Of a stretch of DNA of 38,414 bases, positions 1 through 7,722 are shown piece by piece (position 1 is the stretch's first letter; every line of letters begins with the position of its first letter). Source of the stretch: CAG-1138 sp964495385 (GTDB lineage Bacteria; Bacillota; Clostridia; Christensenellales; CAG-917). Both the position numbers and the translations under genes were made by a program. Where the stretch lies: positions 1-38,414 of the forward strand of contig CAZBVO010000013.1 in assembly GCA_964495385.1 (NCBI GenBank). Direction: 5' to 3'. Below the pieces are notes generated by a model that had not been told where the DNA came from, searched no databases, and was given only the letters and a program-made list of their open reading frames with translations.

Positions 1-2191
1 TCAAAGGAACGTGAACTATGGATTTGTTGGATTTATAGTATAGAATGCCGTCTTTGCTTACATATTTTTCATTATCTTCCGCAACGGTTATGTTTTCAAG
101 CTTCGTGCAACCACTAAAGGCATCGCTGTAAATACTTTCCACACTGTCAGGAATGGTTATGCTTGTGAGGCCGCTACGCCCGGAGAAAGCGCCTTCTTCA
201 ATGCTCGTCAAGCCATCCAAAAGCGTTATGTCGCCTTTTATGTTCAGCGGCACAAGGAAGATGAATCTGTCGTCTTTGTCGGCTTTATTGTACAAAATGT
301 CGTCTTTATCGGCCTTGTTGTACAAAATGCCGTCTTTGCTTACATATGTTTCGTTGTCTTCCGAAACCGTTATGCTTTCAAGCTTCGTGCAGCCGTCGAA
401 AGCGGCCGTGGCAATGCTTTCCACGCTATCAGGTATTGTAACGCTTATGAGGCCGCTACGCCCGGAGAAAGCACCTTCCGCAATACTTGTCAAACCGTCC
501 AAAAGCGTTACGTCGCCTTTTATTTTAGACGGCACAATGAAAATGGATTTGTCGGCTTTGTTGTACAAAATTCCGTCTTTACTTATATATGTTTCGCTGT
601 CTTCCGAAACCACTATACTTTCAAGTGCGGTATAATTGAACACGTCGTTACCAATGCTCATTACCTCGGCTCCAAGCACTATGCTTGTAAGTTTGGAGCA
701 TCCTTTGAATGCACCGTCGCCGATTGTTTTGAGGTTTGGCATGGTTTGTATCATTTCCATAGACGTACAATTTGCAAACGCATTTTCCGCTATGCTCGAG
801 ATTTTCACCAATTCGTCGTCAAGGAATCTGACGTCGTCGCAATCGGCGACAGAAACAATTTCCAAACTTCCGTCTTCCAATGTGTTGTACTCGACGGCCG
901 GACATTTGTAAATCCGCAACGTGTAAACCTTGTTTTCGTAGGTGGTCAAATTTTCAACCATAACGTAAACTTCGGTCCATCCGTATTCCGATATGCTTGC
1001 AATACGAGAAGTTATTTCGGTCGGCTGCAAACATTCAGGCGAAGTAAAAGCTCGCCAACTTGCACCCGTGCTGACCGTAAATTTGTTGCGCAAATCAAAC
1101 GATTCGGTGTCCGATGACAAATATTTCTCGTGTTTCATGGTCAAAACTTGACTGTCAATATCAAAATAGGCAGAAGAAGACATCGCATAACCGTTGTCAA
1201 CAGGCGTCCATTTTGAATAAACATAGACGTCGGCAGTCAATGCTTTTGTTTCGAAATAATTGTCTGTGTACGGAGTTTGGTAAGTTTCGTCCAAATACCA
1301 TCCGTCCAAAGCAAGCGAGTCGCGAGAAACGTCCTTAGGTGTCGGAACGGCCTCGTATCCCCAACTTTCCACACTGCTGTAAATCTTTCCGTAAACTATA
1401 AAATTCACTTTGTATTTCGGCAAAACAATATAGTGACCGTAAACGGTCGTGTTTTCGTCGACAAGTTGACCGGCGGCAAATTCTTCCGTAAGGTCTTCGT
1501 CGCTAAACCAGCCGGCAAATTCGTGCCCTATTTTAGACGGCGCGGTCGGAAGAACTATTTCCTCACCTTCTTTCAAAGTTTCTGTTTTAAAGGTTTCATC
1601 GTCAATTATATAGGTAACACTATAAGTGCGTTGCCATTGAGCGACAAATTTTACCGCATGCGCCGGCATGGTATAACTGTCGCCGACAGCATAGGTTTTG
1701 CGTCCGTCGCTCCAGCCGACAAAATCAAAACCGGCTTTTTCAAAGGTATTTGACGGCAAAGTAAACTCTGCGTCTTCAACCTTTTGAAGCGATTCGGGCG
1801 CTTCACCGGTTGCGTCGTCACCGCCAACGAACGTTACGGTGTATTTTGTTTCTTCGGGCACCCATTTTGCATAAAGGGTGATATCGGCCGAAATTGTTTG
1901 TGTATCGACAAATTGACGCACAAGCGCTTCGTCCAAATACCAACCGTCAAACACAAACCCGTACTTAATCGGATCGGCTGGCAATCTAAGCGCAGTTCCT
2001 TTCTTTACGGTTACGGAAGCTACCGCGCTTCCCCCGTTAGTGTCAAACGTTATAGTAAATACAATGTTATCGTTGCCGTTGTCATCACCGTTGTCGTCGT
2101 CTTGCGGCCCGTTGACACGGTTGCAGGCACACAACCCGAGAGCAAGAATCACAATAAGCATGACGATAAGTATTTTGCCGTTTTTCTTCAT
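1..2191 (-). CDS. LRR/InlB-repeat surface lipoprotein (3' end beyond window)
   Basis: About 730 codons are visible and the frame is still open at base 1. The ATG at 2191-2189 follows a GGAGG ribosome site. The N-terminus is a lipoprotein signal: MKK, a hydrophobic stretch, then lipobox LCA-C, followed by an Asp/Asn/Gly-rich linker. Next come about four Listeria-Bacteroides (InlB B) repeats, recognised by GG-x-GWY/W...LYAKW patterns. After a non-repetitive stretch come BspA-type LRR_5 repeats (patterns such as AFxGCxKLxSI and IPDSVESI) with a recurring DGILYNKADK block. These are cell-surface folds of adhesins and binding proteins; no enzyme domain is visible. It is divergent from an XRE regulator and probably controlled by it. 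Ligand and total length are unknown. Confidence 0.88.
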   Translation of the reverse strand, partial: MKKNGKILIVMLIVILALGLCACNRVNGPQDDDNGDDNGNDNIVFTITFDTNGGSAVASVTVKKGTALRLPADPIKYGFVFDGWYLDEALVRQFVDTQTISADITLYAKWVPEETKYTVTFVGGDDATGEAPESLQKVEDAEFTLPSNTFEKAGFDFVGWSDGRKTYAVGDSYTMPAHAVKFVAQWQRTYSVTYIIDDETFKTETLKEGEEIVLPTAPSKIGHEFAGWFSDEDLTEEFAAGQLVDENTTVYGHYIVLPKYKVNFIVYGKIYSSVESWGYEAVPTPKDVSRDSLALDGWYLDETYQTPYTDNYFETKALTADVYVYSKWTPVDNGYAMSSSAYFDIDSQVLTMKHEKYLSSDTESFDLRNKFTVSTGASWRAFTSPECLQPTEITSRIASISEYGWTEVYVMVENLTTYENKVYTLRIYKCPAVEYNTLEDGSLEIVSVADCDDVRFLDDELVKISSIAENAFANCTSMEMIQTMPNLKTIGDGAFKGCSKLTSIVLGAEVMSIGNDVFNYTALESIVVSEDSETYISKDGILYNKADKSIFIVPSKIKGDVTLLDGLTSIAEGAFSGRSGLISVTIPDSVESIATAAFDGCTKLESITVSEDNETYVSKDGILYNKADKDDILYNKADKDDRFIFLVPLNIKGDITLLDGLTSIEEGAFSGRSGLTSITIPDSVESIYSDAFSGCTKLENITVAEDNEKYVSKDGILYYKSNKSIVHVPL
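61..603 (-). repeat. Tandem LRR_5 coding repeats with an inner 30-bp duplication
   Basis: Within the LRR gene the coding unit recurs with 243-bp spacing (81 codons; for example the aligned sites at 591 and 348) and then 282-bp spacing (94 codons; 343 to 61). The longer unit has 13 extra residues. Ten of these are an in-frame duplication of ILYNKADKDD at 271-300 and 301-330. The two 30-bp copies differ at only a few bases, all synonymous within the shared codons. Confidence 0.8.
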
Positions 2192-2222
2192 CTCTATGTC
2201 CTCCACACAGTTGATTAACTTA

Positions 2223-2251
2223 ATTGTAACACTATAGTTTAAGTTTTGCAA
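2223..2251 (-). promoter_or_regulatory. SigA-type promoter of the LRR lipoprotein
   Basis: Minus strand: -35 TTGCAA (2251-2246), a 17-bp spacer, and -10 TACAAT (2228-2223). The spacer holds one ACTATAGT palindrome and a second lies just upstream of the -35 box. Confidence 0.7.
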
Positions 2252-2324
2252 CACTATAATTTTAATATTTACGCAATTTTACGGTTAAAATATAAACTAA
2301 AGTAAAAATTCGGGAGACTATAGT
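2231..2324. promoter_or_regulatory. Four-site palindromic operator array
   Basis: The 8-bp palindrome ACTATAGT occurs exactly at 2231-2238 and 2317-2324, and with one mismatch at 2253-2260 (ACTATAAT) and 2296-2303 (ACTAAAGT). Start-to-start spacings are 22, 43 and 21 bp, close to whole numbers of double helical turns. Two sites flank or sit within the promoter of the lipoprotein gene. Two cover the start region of xre; the last lies between its ribosome site and its ATG. Binding by the neighbouring XRE protein is inferred. Confidence 0.55.
2268..2296 (+). promoter_or_regulatory. Promoter of the XRE regulator
   Basis: A -35-like TTTACG (2268-2273), 17 bp, and -10 TATAAA (2291-2296). An operator-like ACTAAAGT begins on the last base of the -10 box, so binding there should block initiation. 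Confidence 0.5.
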
Positions 2325-2327
2325 ATT

Positions 2328-2618
2328 ATGGAAAAAGCCGAAGTTGCCGCGCGGATTAAACATCTGCGTGAAGCAAAAAATCTGTCGCAAAATGCGCTGG
2401 CGAATATGGCAGGAATTTCTCCGACGTACATTTATCAGCTTGAAAAGGGCGAAAAAAGCCCCACCGTCGAGTATCTCGGCTATATATGCGCCGCCTTGGG
2501 CATATCGCTTAGCGAATTCTTCGACGGCAAAACCGCAAGCACCTGTCCCGAAATAACCGCTCTTGCTCCCGAACAGCTTGACAGCCTCAACTGCTTTTTG
2601 AAATCGTTGTTCGGCTAA
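2328..2618 (+). CDS. XRE-family HTH transcriptional regulator
   Basis: A 96-residue DNA-binding protein. Residues about 9-66 form a Cro/C1-type helix-turn-helix: RIKHLREAKNLSQNALA, then GISPTYIYQLEKGEKSP as turn and recognition helix, then LGISLSEFF, the usual end of the HTH_3 fold. The last 25 residues (LAPEQLDSLNCFLKSLF) look like an amphipathic dimerisation helix. There is no effector domain, so it resembles small SinR-like or phage-type repressors. It starts at the ATG after a GGGAG ribosome site. It is divergent from the LRR lipoprotein, and the palindromes on both promoters suggest it represses both that gene and itself. The fold is certain; the target is inferred. Confidence 0.9.
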   Translation: MEKAEVAARIKHLREAKNLSQNALANMAGISPTYIYQLEKGEKSPTVEYLGYICAALGISLSEFFDGKTASTCPEITALAPEQLDSLNCFLKSLFG

Positions 2619-2627
2619 ATAAAACGT

Positions 2628-2657
2628 AAAAAACGTCTCCAAAAGGAGACGTTTTTG
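2628..2657. terminator. Bidirectional terminator between xre and the HAD gene
   Basis: A perfect hairpin: AAAAACGTCTCC, AAAA loop, GGAGACGTTTTT. A-tract and T-tract on the two sides let it act on both strands, and the genes converge here. Confidence 0.85.
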
Positions 2658-2705
2658 TTTGCTTTGATTTGTTTTGATTTGTTTTAAGCGGTTTTTGAGC
2701 GTATG

Positions 2706-3545
2706 TTAGTCCAACTCTCTTTTTTGTCTCACCGACATATCTGCCAGCAAATTGTCGTAAGCAAGCTTTTCCAAAAGGTCGCGCATGGCGGTGTCAAGGT
2801 CGCTTCCCTTGCGATAATCGGCCTCGAAAATCCAATCGACGCGGTCGTGTTTCAGCAGCGGCTGAGCCTGTTGCTTGACTCCCGGCGGATACAGACCTAT
2901 CGAGTGGCCGCCCGACTGCTTAACCAATTTCATGCACGGAACGTCGGTGAGCCCGTCGCCGATGTAAATCATGTTGCCGAAAGTTACCCTTCTGTCCCAT
3001 TCAGGCCTGGAAGTGTTGAGATCGACGTTGTTCGAAATGTCTAATACGCCCTTGTTTATGCGATAGACAAACTGCGTTTTGTTGGTGTAGTTAACGGCCA
3101 TTTTCGCCCAAATGGCCCTGCCGTCCTTGTACAAAAACTCGGACGCGTAAATCTCTTTAAAATATTTTGCGACGGTGGTGCCTTCGATGATTTCCTTCAG
3201 CCCCGAGGAAAGAATGTAATGCTCCACTTCCACGCCTGCCTGACGGCCGTATTCGTTGATGCGCTCGAACCACTCTTCAACGCCCGGATGATACTCGACG
3301 TCTTTGCCGCACTCGACCAACATTTCGCGCTTTAAAGGATTGCCTGCCGCAGCGGCTTTTTCCATCATGCAATACATGTAGGTGAGTATGCCGTCCATCT
3401 GTTCGTTTTTGGCGATAACGGACGTTTCCGCCCAAAATTCGTCCGGCTTCATGCCGATGCTCGGGATAAAAGTATACTCCTGCATATCACGGGTGCAGAG
3501 GGTTTTGTCAAAGTCGTATAAAATTGCTACAATAGGTTTTTCCAT
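2706..3545 (-). CDS. HAD-family phosphatase (phosphoserine phosphatase-like)
   Basis: A 279-residue HAD-superfamily hydrolase. Motif I is DFDKT at residues 11-15, with Asp11 the expected nucleophile and Asp13 the acid/base. Motif II is the LSSG segment (HYILSSGLKEII), and motif IV is YIGDGLTDVPCM with the metal-binding Asp pair. A helical cap lies between motifs I and II, as in SerB-like (subfamily IB) phosphatases. The substrate is not evident; SerB, a phosphocholine phosphatase or a nucleotidase-like role are all possible. The frame could start at a TTG at 3551, but the ATG at 3545 is preferred. Neither has a clear Shine-Dalgarno. It is a single-gene unit with its own TTGACA promoter, divergent from the redox operon. 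Confidence 0.85.
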   Translation of the reverse strand: MEKPIVAILYDFDKTLCTRDMQEYTFIPSIGMKPDEFWAETSVIAKNEQMDGILTYMYCMMEKAAAAGNPLKREMLVECGKDVEYHPGVEEWFERINEYGRQAGVEVEHYILSSGLKEIIEGTTVAKYFKEIYASEFLYKDGRAIWAKMAVNYTNKTQFVYRINKGVLDISNNVDLNTSRPEWDRRVTFGNMIYIGDGLTDVPCMKLVKQSGGHSIGLYPPGVKQQAQPLLKHDRVDWIFEADYRKGSDLDTAMRDLLEKLAYDNLLADMSVRQKRELD

Positions 3546-3629
3546 AATCAAAAATAGGTTTAAAATATCTGTTTTGCGGCATTAAACCGCCTTTGGCCGC
3601 AATTGGGCCTGCCAACGTTTTCCGATTTT

Positions 3630-3658
3630 ATTTTATCTTAAACTCGCTTTGTTGTCAA
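3630..3658 (-). promoter_or_regulatory. Promoter of the HAD phosphatase gene
   Basis: Minus strand: TTGACA (3658-3653), 17 bp, TAAAAT (3635-3630). The leader to the ATG is about 80 nt. Confidence 0.7.
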
Positions 3659-3753
3659 GGCCTTTTGTAAAAAAACGCCTCTTGGGGCCGCCGCCGAGCG
3701 GTAAATATGTGCAAAAATAAACAAATAGGTGCACTTTTATTCGCCTCGGGCGG

Positions 3754-3782
3754 TTGCTTTTGCGGAAACTATAATGTATAAT
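3754..3782 (+). promoter_or_regulatory. Promoter of the FAD oxidoreductase/reductase operon
   Basis: TTGCTT (3754-3759), 17 bp, TATAAT (3777-3782). Two GTGCA repeats, at 3709 and 3729 and 20 bp apart, lie upstream of the -35 box and could bind a regulator. Confidence 0.65.
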
Positions 3783-3828
3783 AATATTTACAAACAGTAA
3801 AAAACCGTTTGATAAAGGAGCGAAAAAT

Positions 3829-5352
3829 ATGGACAGACACTATGACGTAGTCGTCGTCGGCGGAGGAAACGGCGGGCTTGCCGCCGCAGCAATCACCTCG
3901 CAGGCGGGACTGAAAACTCTGTTGCTTGAAAAGCACAACATCCCAGGAGGAAGCGCATCTTCCTTCAAACGCGGTCGCTTTGAGTTTGAACCTTCTCTGC
4001 ACGAATTGTGCGCAATGGGAACGGCCGAAAACCCGAAGGACACCTACAAGATTTTCCAAAGAGTCGGTGCAAACGTCGATTTCCGTTCGGATGACAAAAC
4101 CTTCCGCACGATCTGCACCGCCGAAGACGGGTACGACGTTGTAATGCGTGCCGGCGAAGACAACTTCTGCGACGATCTCGAAAAAGCCGTTCCGGGCTGC
4201 AGAGATTCCGTAAAAGCTTGGTTCGACCTCACAAGGAGCGACGACAAAGCCCTCGAATACATTTTCAAAAAGAACAACAATCCAAATCCGTTGGTTATGA
4301 TTTTGAAGCACGCAAACTTCCTTCGCGACACTTCGCATTCCATGGAAGAAGTTGAAATTGCTTTGGGCATGCCGGAAAAAGCACGTAACATCCTCAACAC
4401 TTATTGGGGCTATTTGGGCGTCCCTACCGACGAACTTAACGCTTTCCACTACATGTCCATGGTCGCAAACTACGTTCAAGACGGTGCGGTTATGCCGTAC
4501 AAACGTTCGCACGAACTCAGCCTTGCTTTCGAAAAGGCAATCACCGACAACGGCGGCGACGTTTGGTACAACAGCGAAGTTACCGGTTTCCTCTACAACG
4601 ACGACGGTTCCTGCGCAGGCGTCGAAATCAGAAACGGCGACAAAATTTACGCCAAACAAATCATTTCGAACATCATTCCGCACAGCGTTTACTCGATGTC
4701 CGAACACAAACATATTCCGCAAAAAGAGCTTAAACTTGCCAACAGCAGAAAGTTCGGTATGTCGTTCATCACAATTTATATCGGCCTCGACTGCTCGAAA
4801 GAAGAACTCGGCGTAACCGATTACACCACCTTCATCTCCAGCCACGCAAATCCGCGTGAGTGCTATGAACACCGCACAGACGGCTCCTACTATGTAGTAA
4901 ACTGCCTGAACGAAGTCATCCCTGACGCTTCTCCGGAAGGCACCAGCATGTTGTTCTTCACCGCATTTATGCGCGACGAAGACATCCCTACGGATCTCAA
5001 GCCTGAAACCTACAAAAAGTGGAAGAACGAAATTGCAAAACGCTACATCGAAAACTACGAAAAAACCATGGGCATCGACGTTATGTCCCACATCGAAGAA
5101 ATTGAAATCGCAACCCCGATTACGTTTGCAAGATATCTCGGCACACCTGCCGGCGAAGTTTACGGCTACGTCACTTCCGATTGGGACAGCATTCTTGCCC
5201 GTATTCAATCCAACGAAACCGACTACACCGTCAAAAACCTCACCTACTGCGGCGGCCACGGCATGCGCGGCGACGGCTACAGCTGTGCTTATATGACAGG
5301 TCAAATTGCCGCCGATGCGGTTATAGCAAAATTCAAAGGAGGTAAAAAATAA
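3829..5352 (+). CDS. CrtI/retinol-saturase-like FAD-dependent oxidoreductase
   Basis: A 507-residue flavoprotein. The N-terminus is a Rossmann FAD site: VVVVGGGNGGLAAA with the glycines at 11-16 and acidic Glu34 closing the fold. It is followed by the PGGSASSFKRG stretch typical of the phytoene desaturase and all-trans-retinol 13,14-reductase group. The C-terminal FAD motif is GGHGMRGDGYSCAYMTGQIAADAV. There is no signal peptide. Family members oxidise or reduce isolated or conjugated C=C bonds in isoprenoid-like substrates. There are no carotenoid synthesis genes nearby, so pigment formation is unlikely. The next gene, overlapping by 1 bp, is an NADH-type iron-sulfur reductase and may supply electrons, which would suit a reductase. 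Substrate unknown. An AAAGGAG ribosome site precedes the ATG. Confidence 0.88.
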   Translation: MDRHYDVVVVGGGNGGLAAAAITSQAGLKTLLLEKHNIPGGSASSFKRGRFEFEPSLHELCAMGTAENPKDTYKIFQRVGANVDFRSDDKTFRTICTAEDGYDVVMRAGEDNFCDDLEKAVPGCRDSVKAWFDLTRSDDKALEYIFKKNNNPNPLVMILKHANFLRDTSHSMEEVEIALGMPEKARNILNTYWGYLGVPTDELNAFHYMSMVANYVQDGAVMPYKRSHELSLAFEKAITDNGGDVWYNSEVTGFLYNDDGSCAGVEIRNGDKIYAKQIISNIIPHSVYSMSEHKHIPQKELKLANSRKFGMSFITIYIGLDCSKEELGVTDYTTFISSHANPRECYEHRTDGSYYVVNCLNEVIPDASPEGTSMLFFTAFMRDEDIPTDLKPETYKKWKNEIAKRYIENYEKTMGIDVMSHIEEIEIATPITFARYLGTPAGEVYGYVTSDWDSILARIQSNETDYTVKNLTYCGGHGMRGDGYSCAYMTGQIAADAVIAKFKGGKK

Positions 5353-6557
5353 TGAAAAAACCTAACGTATCATCCTTGAATCCTGCAAAATTCTTAAAGC
5401 TTGTGCCTAACAGAGAGGAAATCATCAAAAACGCTCCGGCGACTCCGGTTCCTCCTCAAAATTCATACATCGCAAACAGAATTTCAAAGGCGTTGCACCC
5501 TGTTTGCCAACACCTCAAAATCGCCGAAATCGAAGCATTTTCGGACGACGTAAAGCGTTTCACTTTTGTTCCTAACGAAGCAAAAGGCACCACCTCGTTG
5601 GCATATTTTTCCGCAGGTCAATACCTCAGCATCACCCTTCACATCGGCGACGCGATAATCACCAGACCTTATTCGCTCTGCTCGTCTCCTAAAGATTCGC
5701 TGAACGGAAAGTATCAGCTGACCATCAAACGCGTTCCGAGCGGCCTTGCAACCAACTACATTCTCGACAACTGGACCGTCGGCGAAGAAGTTGAAGCTTC
5801 CGCACCACTCGGTACTTTCAAATACGAACCGCTGCGTGACGCAAAAACCGTTATCGGCCTTGCCGGCGGAAGCGGCATCACCCCGTTCCTCAGCCTTGCA
5901 AACGCAATCGCAGACGGCGACGAAGACGCTTGCCTCACCCTGCTTTACGGCTCCAGAACCAAAGCAGACATCCTGTTTAAGGACGAATTTGACAAAATCG
6001 CACAAAAGACCGATAAAGTTAAGGTTGTGTATGTTTTAAGCCACGAAACCGATCCTTCGTGCGAACAAGGCTTCATCACTGCCGAGCTTATTTCCAAGTA
6101 TGCGCCGAAGGGCGAAAACTACTCGGTGTTTATGTGCGGACCGCAGGCGATGTACAACTTTGCCGACACCCAAATCGAACTTTTGGGCCTTAGACGTAAG
6201 TTTGTCCGTCACGAACTGTTTGGCGAATATCACAACCCTGAAAAGAATGCCGACTACGTCACCCCTGCATCCGAAACCTGCCAAATCACCGTTCGCATTC
6301 GCGACGAAAAGCAGACAATCACCGCATCGATCAACGACACCATACTCGCTTCCCTCGAAAAGAACGGCATATCCGCTCCTGCACATTGCCGCTCGGGCGA
6401 ATGCGGCTGGTGCCACTCCAAGCTTGTAAGCGGCAACGTTTACGTTCCGAAATCGGTTGACGGCAGACGTTTGGCCGACTTCGACTACGGATACATTCAC
6501 CCTTGCTGCACCTTCCCGCTGTCCGACGTCGAAATCGTCATCAATCCGGTGAAATAA
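5352..6557 (+). CDS. FAD/NAD(P)-binding reductase with C-terminal 2Fe-2S ferredoxin domain
   Basis: A 401-residue electron-transfer protein. After about 45 uncertain residues there is an FAD domain (RPYS at 105-108), a nucleotide domain (GGSGITP at 172-178, later MCGPQAM), and a plant-type ferredoxin domain with Cys346, Cys351, Cys354 and Cys385 or 386. The order matches phenol-hydroxylase or Hcr-type reductases, which pass electrons from NAD(P)H through FAD to 2Fe-2S and then to a partner. The ATG overlaps the upstream stop (TAATG), and an AAAGGAGG site lies inside the upstream gene. Tight coupling makes the CrtI-like protein the likely partner. The family is clear; the physiological reaction is inferred. 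Confidence 0.9.
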   Translation: MKKPNVSSLNPAKFLKLVPNREEIIKNAPATPVPPQNSYIANRISKALHPVCQHLKIAEIEAFSDDVKRFTFVPNEAKGTTSLAYFSAGQYLSITLHIGDAIITRPYSLCSSPKDSLNGKYQLTIKRVPSGLATNYILDNWTVGEEVEASAPLGTFKYEPLRDAKTVIGLAGGSGITPFLSLANAIADGDEDACLTLLYGSRTKADILFKDEFDKIAQKTDKVKVVYVLSHETDPSCEQGFITAELISKYAPKGENYSVFMCGPQAMYNFADTQIELLGLRRKFVRHELFGEYHNPEKNADYVTPASETCQITVRIRDEKQTITASINDTILASLEKNGISAPAHCRSGECGWCHSKLVSGNVYVPKSVDGRRLADFDYGYIHPCCTFPLSDVEIVINPVK

Positions 6558-6567
6558 AATTACACTC

Positions 6568-6598
6568 AAAGAAGCAGAGGCAACTCTGCTTCTTTTTT
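6568..6598 (+). terminator. Terminator of the redox operon
   Basis: Hairpin AAGAAGCAGAG, GCAA loop, CTCTGCTTC, then a run of T. Confidence 0.85.
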
Positions 6599-6599
6599 G

Positions 6600-6628
6600 T
6601 TGCAATAAACAACTTCCTATGATAAAAT
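6600..6628 (+). promoter_or_regulatory. Promoter of galM
   Basis: TTGCAA (6600-6605), 17 bp, TAAAAT (6623-6628), directly after the upstream terminator. Confidence 0.6.
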
Positions 6629-6654
6629 AATCTTAACAAATTGCGGAGGGATTT

Positions 6655-7680
6655 ATGAAAATATCCAAAACGGAATTCGGCAGCATCGACGGCAAAACCG
6701 TTTATGCGCACAAAATTGCCGACGGCGATCTGGAAGTTGTTGCACTCGACTTCGGCGCAACGTTGCAAAGCATAAAATTTGAGGGGCGCGACGTCCTTTT
6801 GGGCTACGACGATTTGTCTTCTTACGTAAGCGAGGACGGCTATCTCGGCGCAGTGGTCGGCCGTTGCGGAAACCGTATCGCAAAAGGCATTTTTACTCTT
6901 GACGGCATCGAGCACCGTCTTTTCGTAAACAACGGACCTAACCACCTGCACGGCGGAAAAATCGGTTTCAGCCACCGCCTTTGGTCTGCCGAAGAACTTT
7001 CGGACGGAATCAAATTTACACTGTTTTCGGCCGACGGCGAAGAAGGCTATCCGGGCAATCTTTCGGTTTCGGTAACGTACACCGTCTCGGACAACGGACT
7101 CAATATTTCCTATGACGCCGTTTGCGACCAAAACACCGTATGCAACCTGACCAACCACGCCTATTTTAATCTTAACGGCGCAGGTTCAGGCAGCGCATTG
7201 ACAAACGAAGTTATGCTTAATGCCGACTTTATCACTCCCGTCGACGACACCTTAATCCCCGACGGAACCCTTATGGCGGTTGAAAACACCCCGTTCGATT
7301 TCAGACGGAAAAAACCGATCAGCAAAGATATTTCGGCAGACGACGCTCAGCTGCAAAAAGGCCCCGGCTACGACCACAATTTCGTACTTAAAAAACCTCT
7401 GTTTGAATACGGATTATGCGCAAAAGCATTTTCGGCCGACGGCAAAGTGCAGATGACGGTATTCACCGACAGGCCCGGCGTACAATTTTACTCGGGCAAC
7501 TTTTTGACCGAACGAAGCGGAAAAAACGGGGCAACCTATCTTCCGAGAGACGGCTTCTGCATGGAAACCCAATGCTATCCGGACTCGGTAAACCACCCGA
7601 ACTTCCCTTCTGTTGTTCTTCCAAAAGGCGAATGCTACAGCTCAAAAACAAGATACGAATTTGTAAAACAGACAGATTAA
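6655..7680 (+). CDS. galM: Aldose 1-epimerase (mutarotase)
   Basis: A 341-residue cytoplasmic enzyme, the normal GalM length. It interconverts alpha and beta anomers of galactose and other aldoses, feeding sugar kinases. Family hallmarks visible are VVGRCGNRIAKG, NHLHGG, the NHAYFNLNG block with the catalytic His, and the C-terminal CMETQCYPDSVNHPNFP block with the catalytic Glu. A GCGGAGGG ribosome site precedes the ATG. It is a single-gene unit between two terminators. It is not next to galK or galT, but the sulfatase, fucosidase and GPH symporter elsewhere in the window fit a glycan-using lifestyle. Confidence 0.95.
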   Translation: MKISKTEFGSIDGKTVYAHKIADGDLEVVALDFGATLQSIKFEGRDVLLGYDDLSSYVSEDGYLGAVVGRCGNRIAKGIFTLDGIEHRLFVNNGPNHLHGGKIGFSHRLWSAEELSDGIKFTLFSADGEEGYPGNLSVSVTYTVSDNGLNISYDAVCDQNTVCNLTNHAYFNLNGAGSGSALTNEVMLNADFITPVDDTLIPDGTLMAVENTPFDFRRKKPISKDISADDAQLQKGPGYDHNFVLKKPLFEYGLCAKAFSADGKVQMTVFTDRPGVQFYSGNFLTERSGKNGATYLPRDGFCMETQCYPDSVNHPNFPSVVLPKGECYSSKTRYEFVKQTD

Positions 7681-7684
7681 GTAC

Positions 7685-7713
7685 AAAAAAACGCCGACTA
7701 ACGGCGTTTTTTG
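7685..7713. terminator. Bidirectional terminator between galM and nadE
   Basis: Hairpin AAAAAACGCCG, ACTAA loop, CGGCGTTTTTT, between converging genes. Confidence 0.85.
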
Positions 7714-7722
7714 TTATATTGG

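Noticed and set aside
3769..5304. Long open frame (511 codons) antisense to the FAD oxidoreductase gene
   Set aside because: The opposite strand encodes a clear FAD protein with motifs, ribosome site and promoter. The antisense reading is low-complexity (Val/Phe-rich) and has no recognisable domain.
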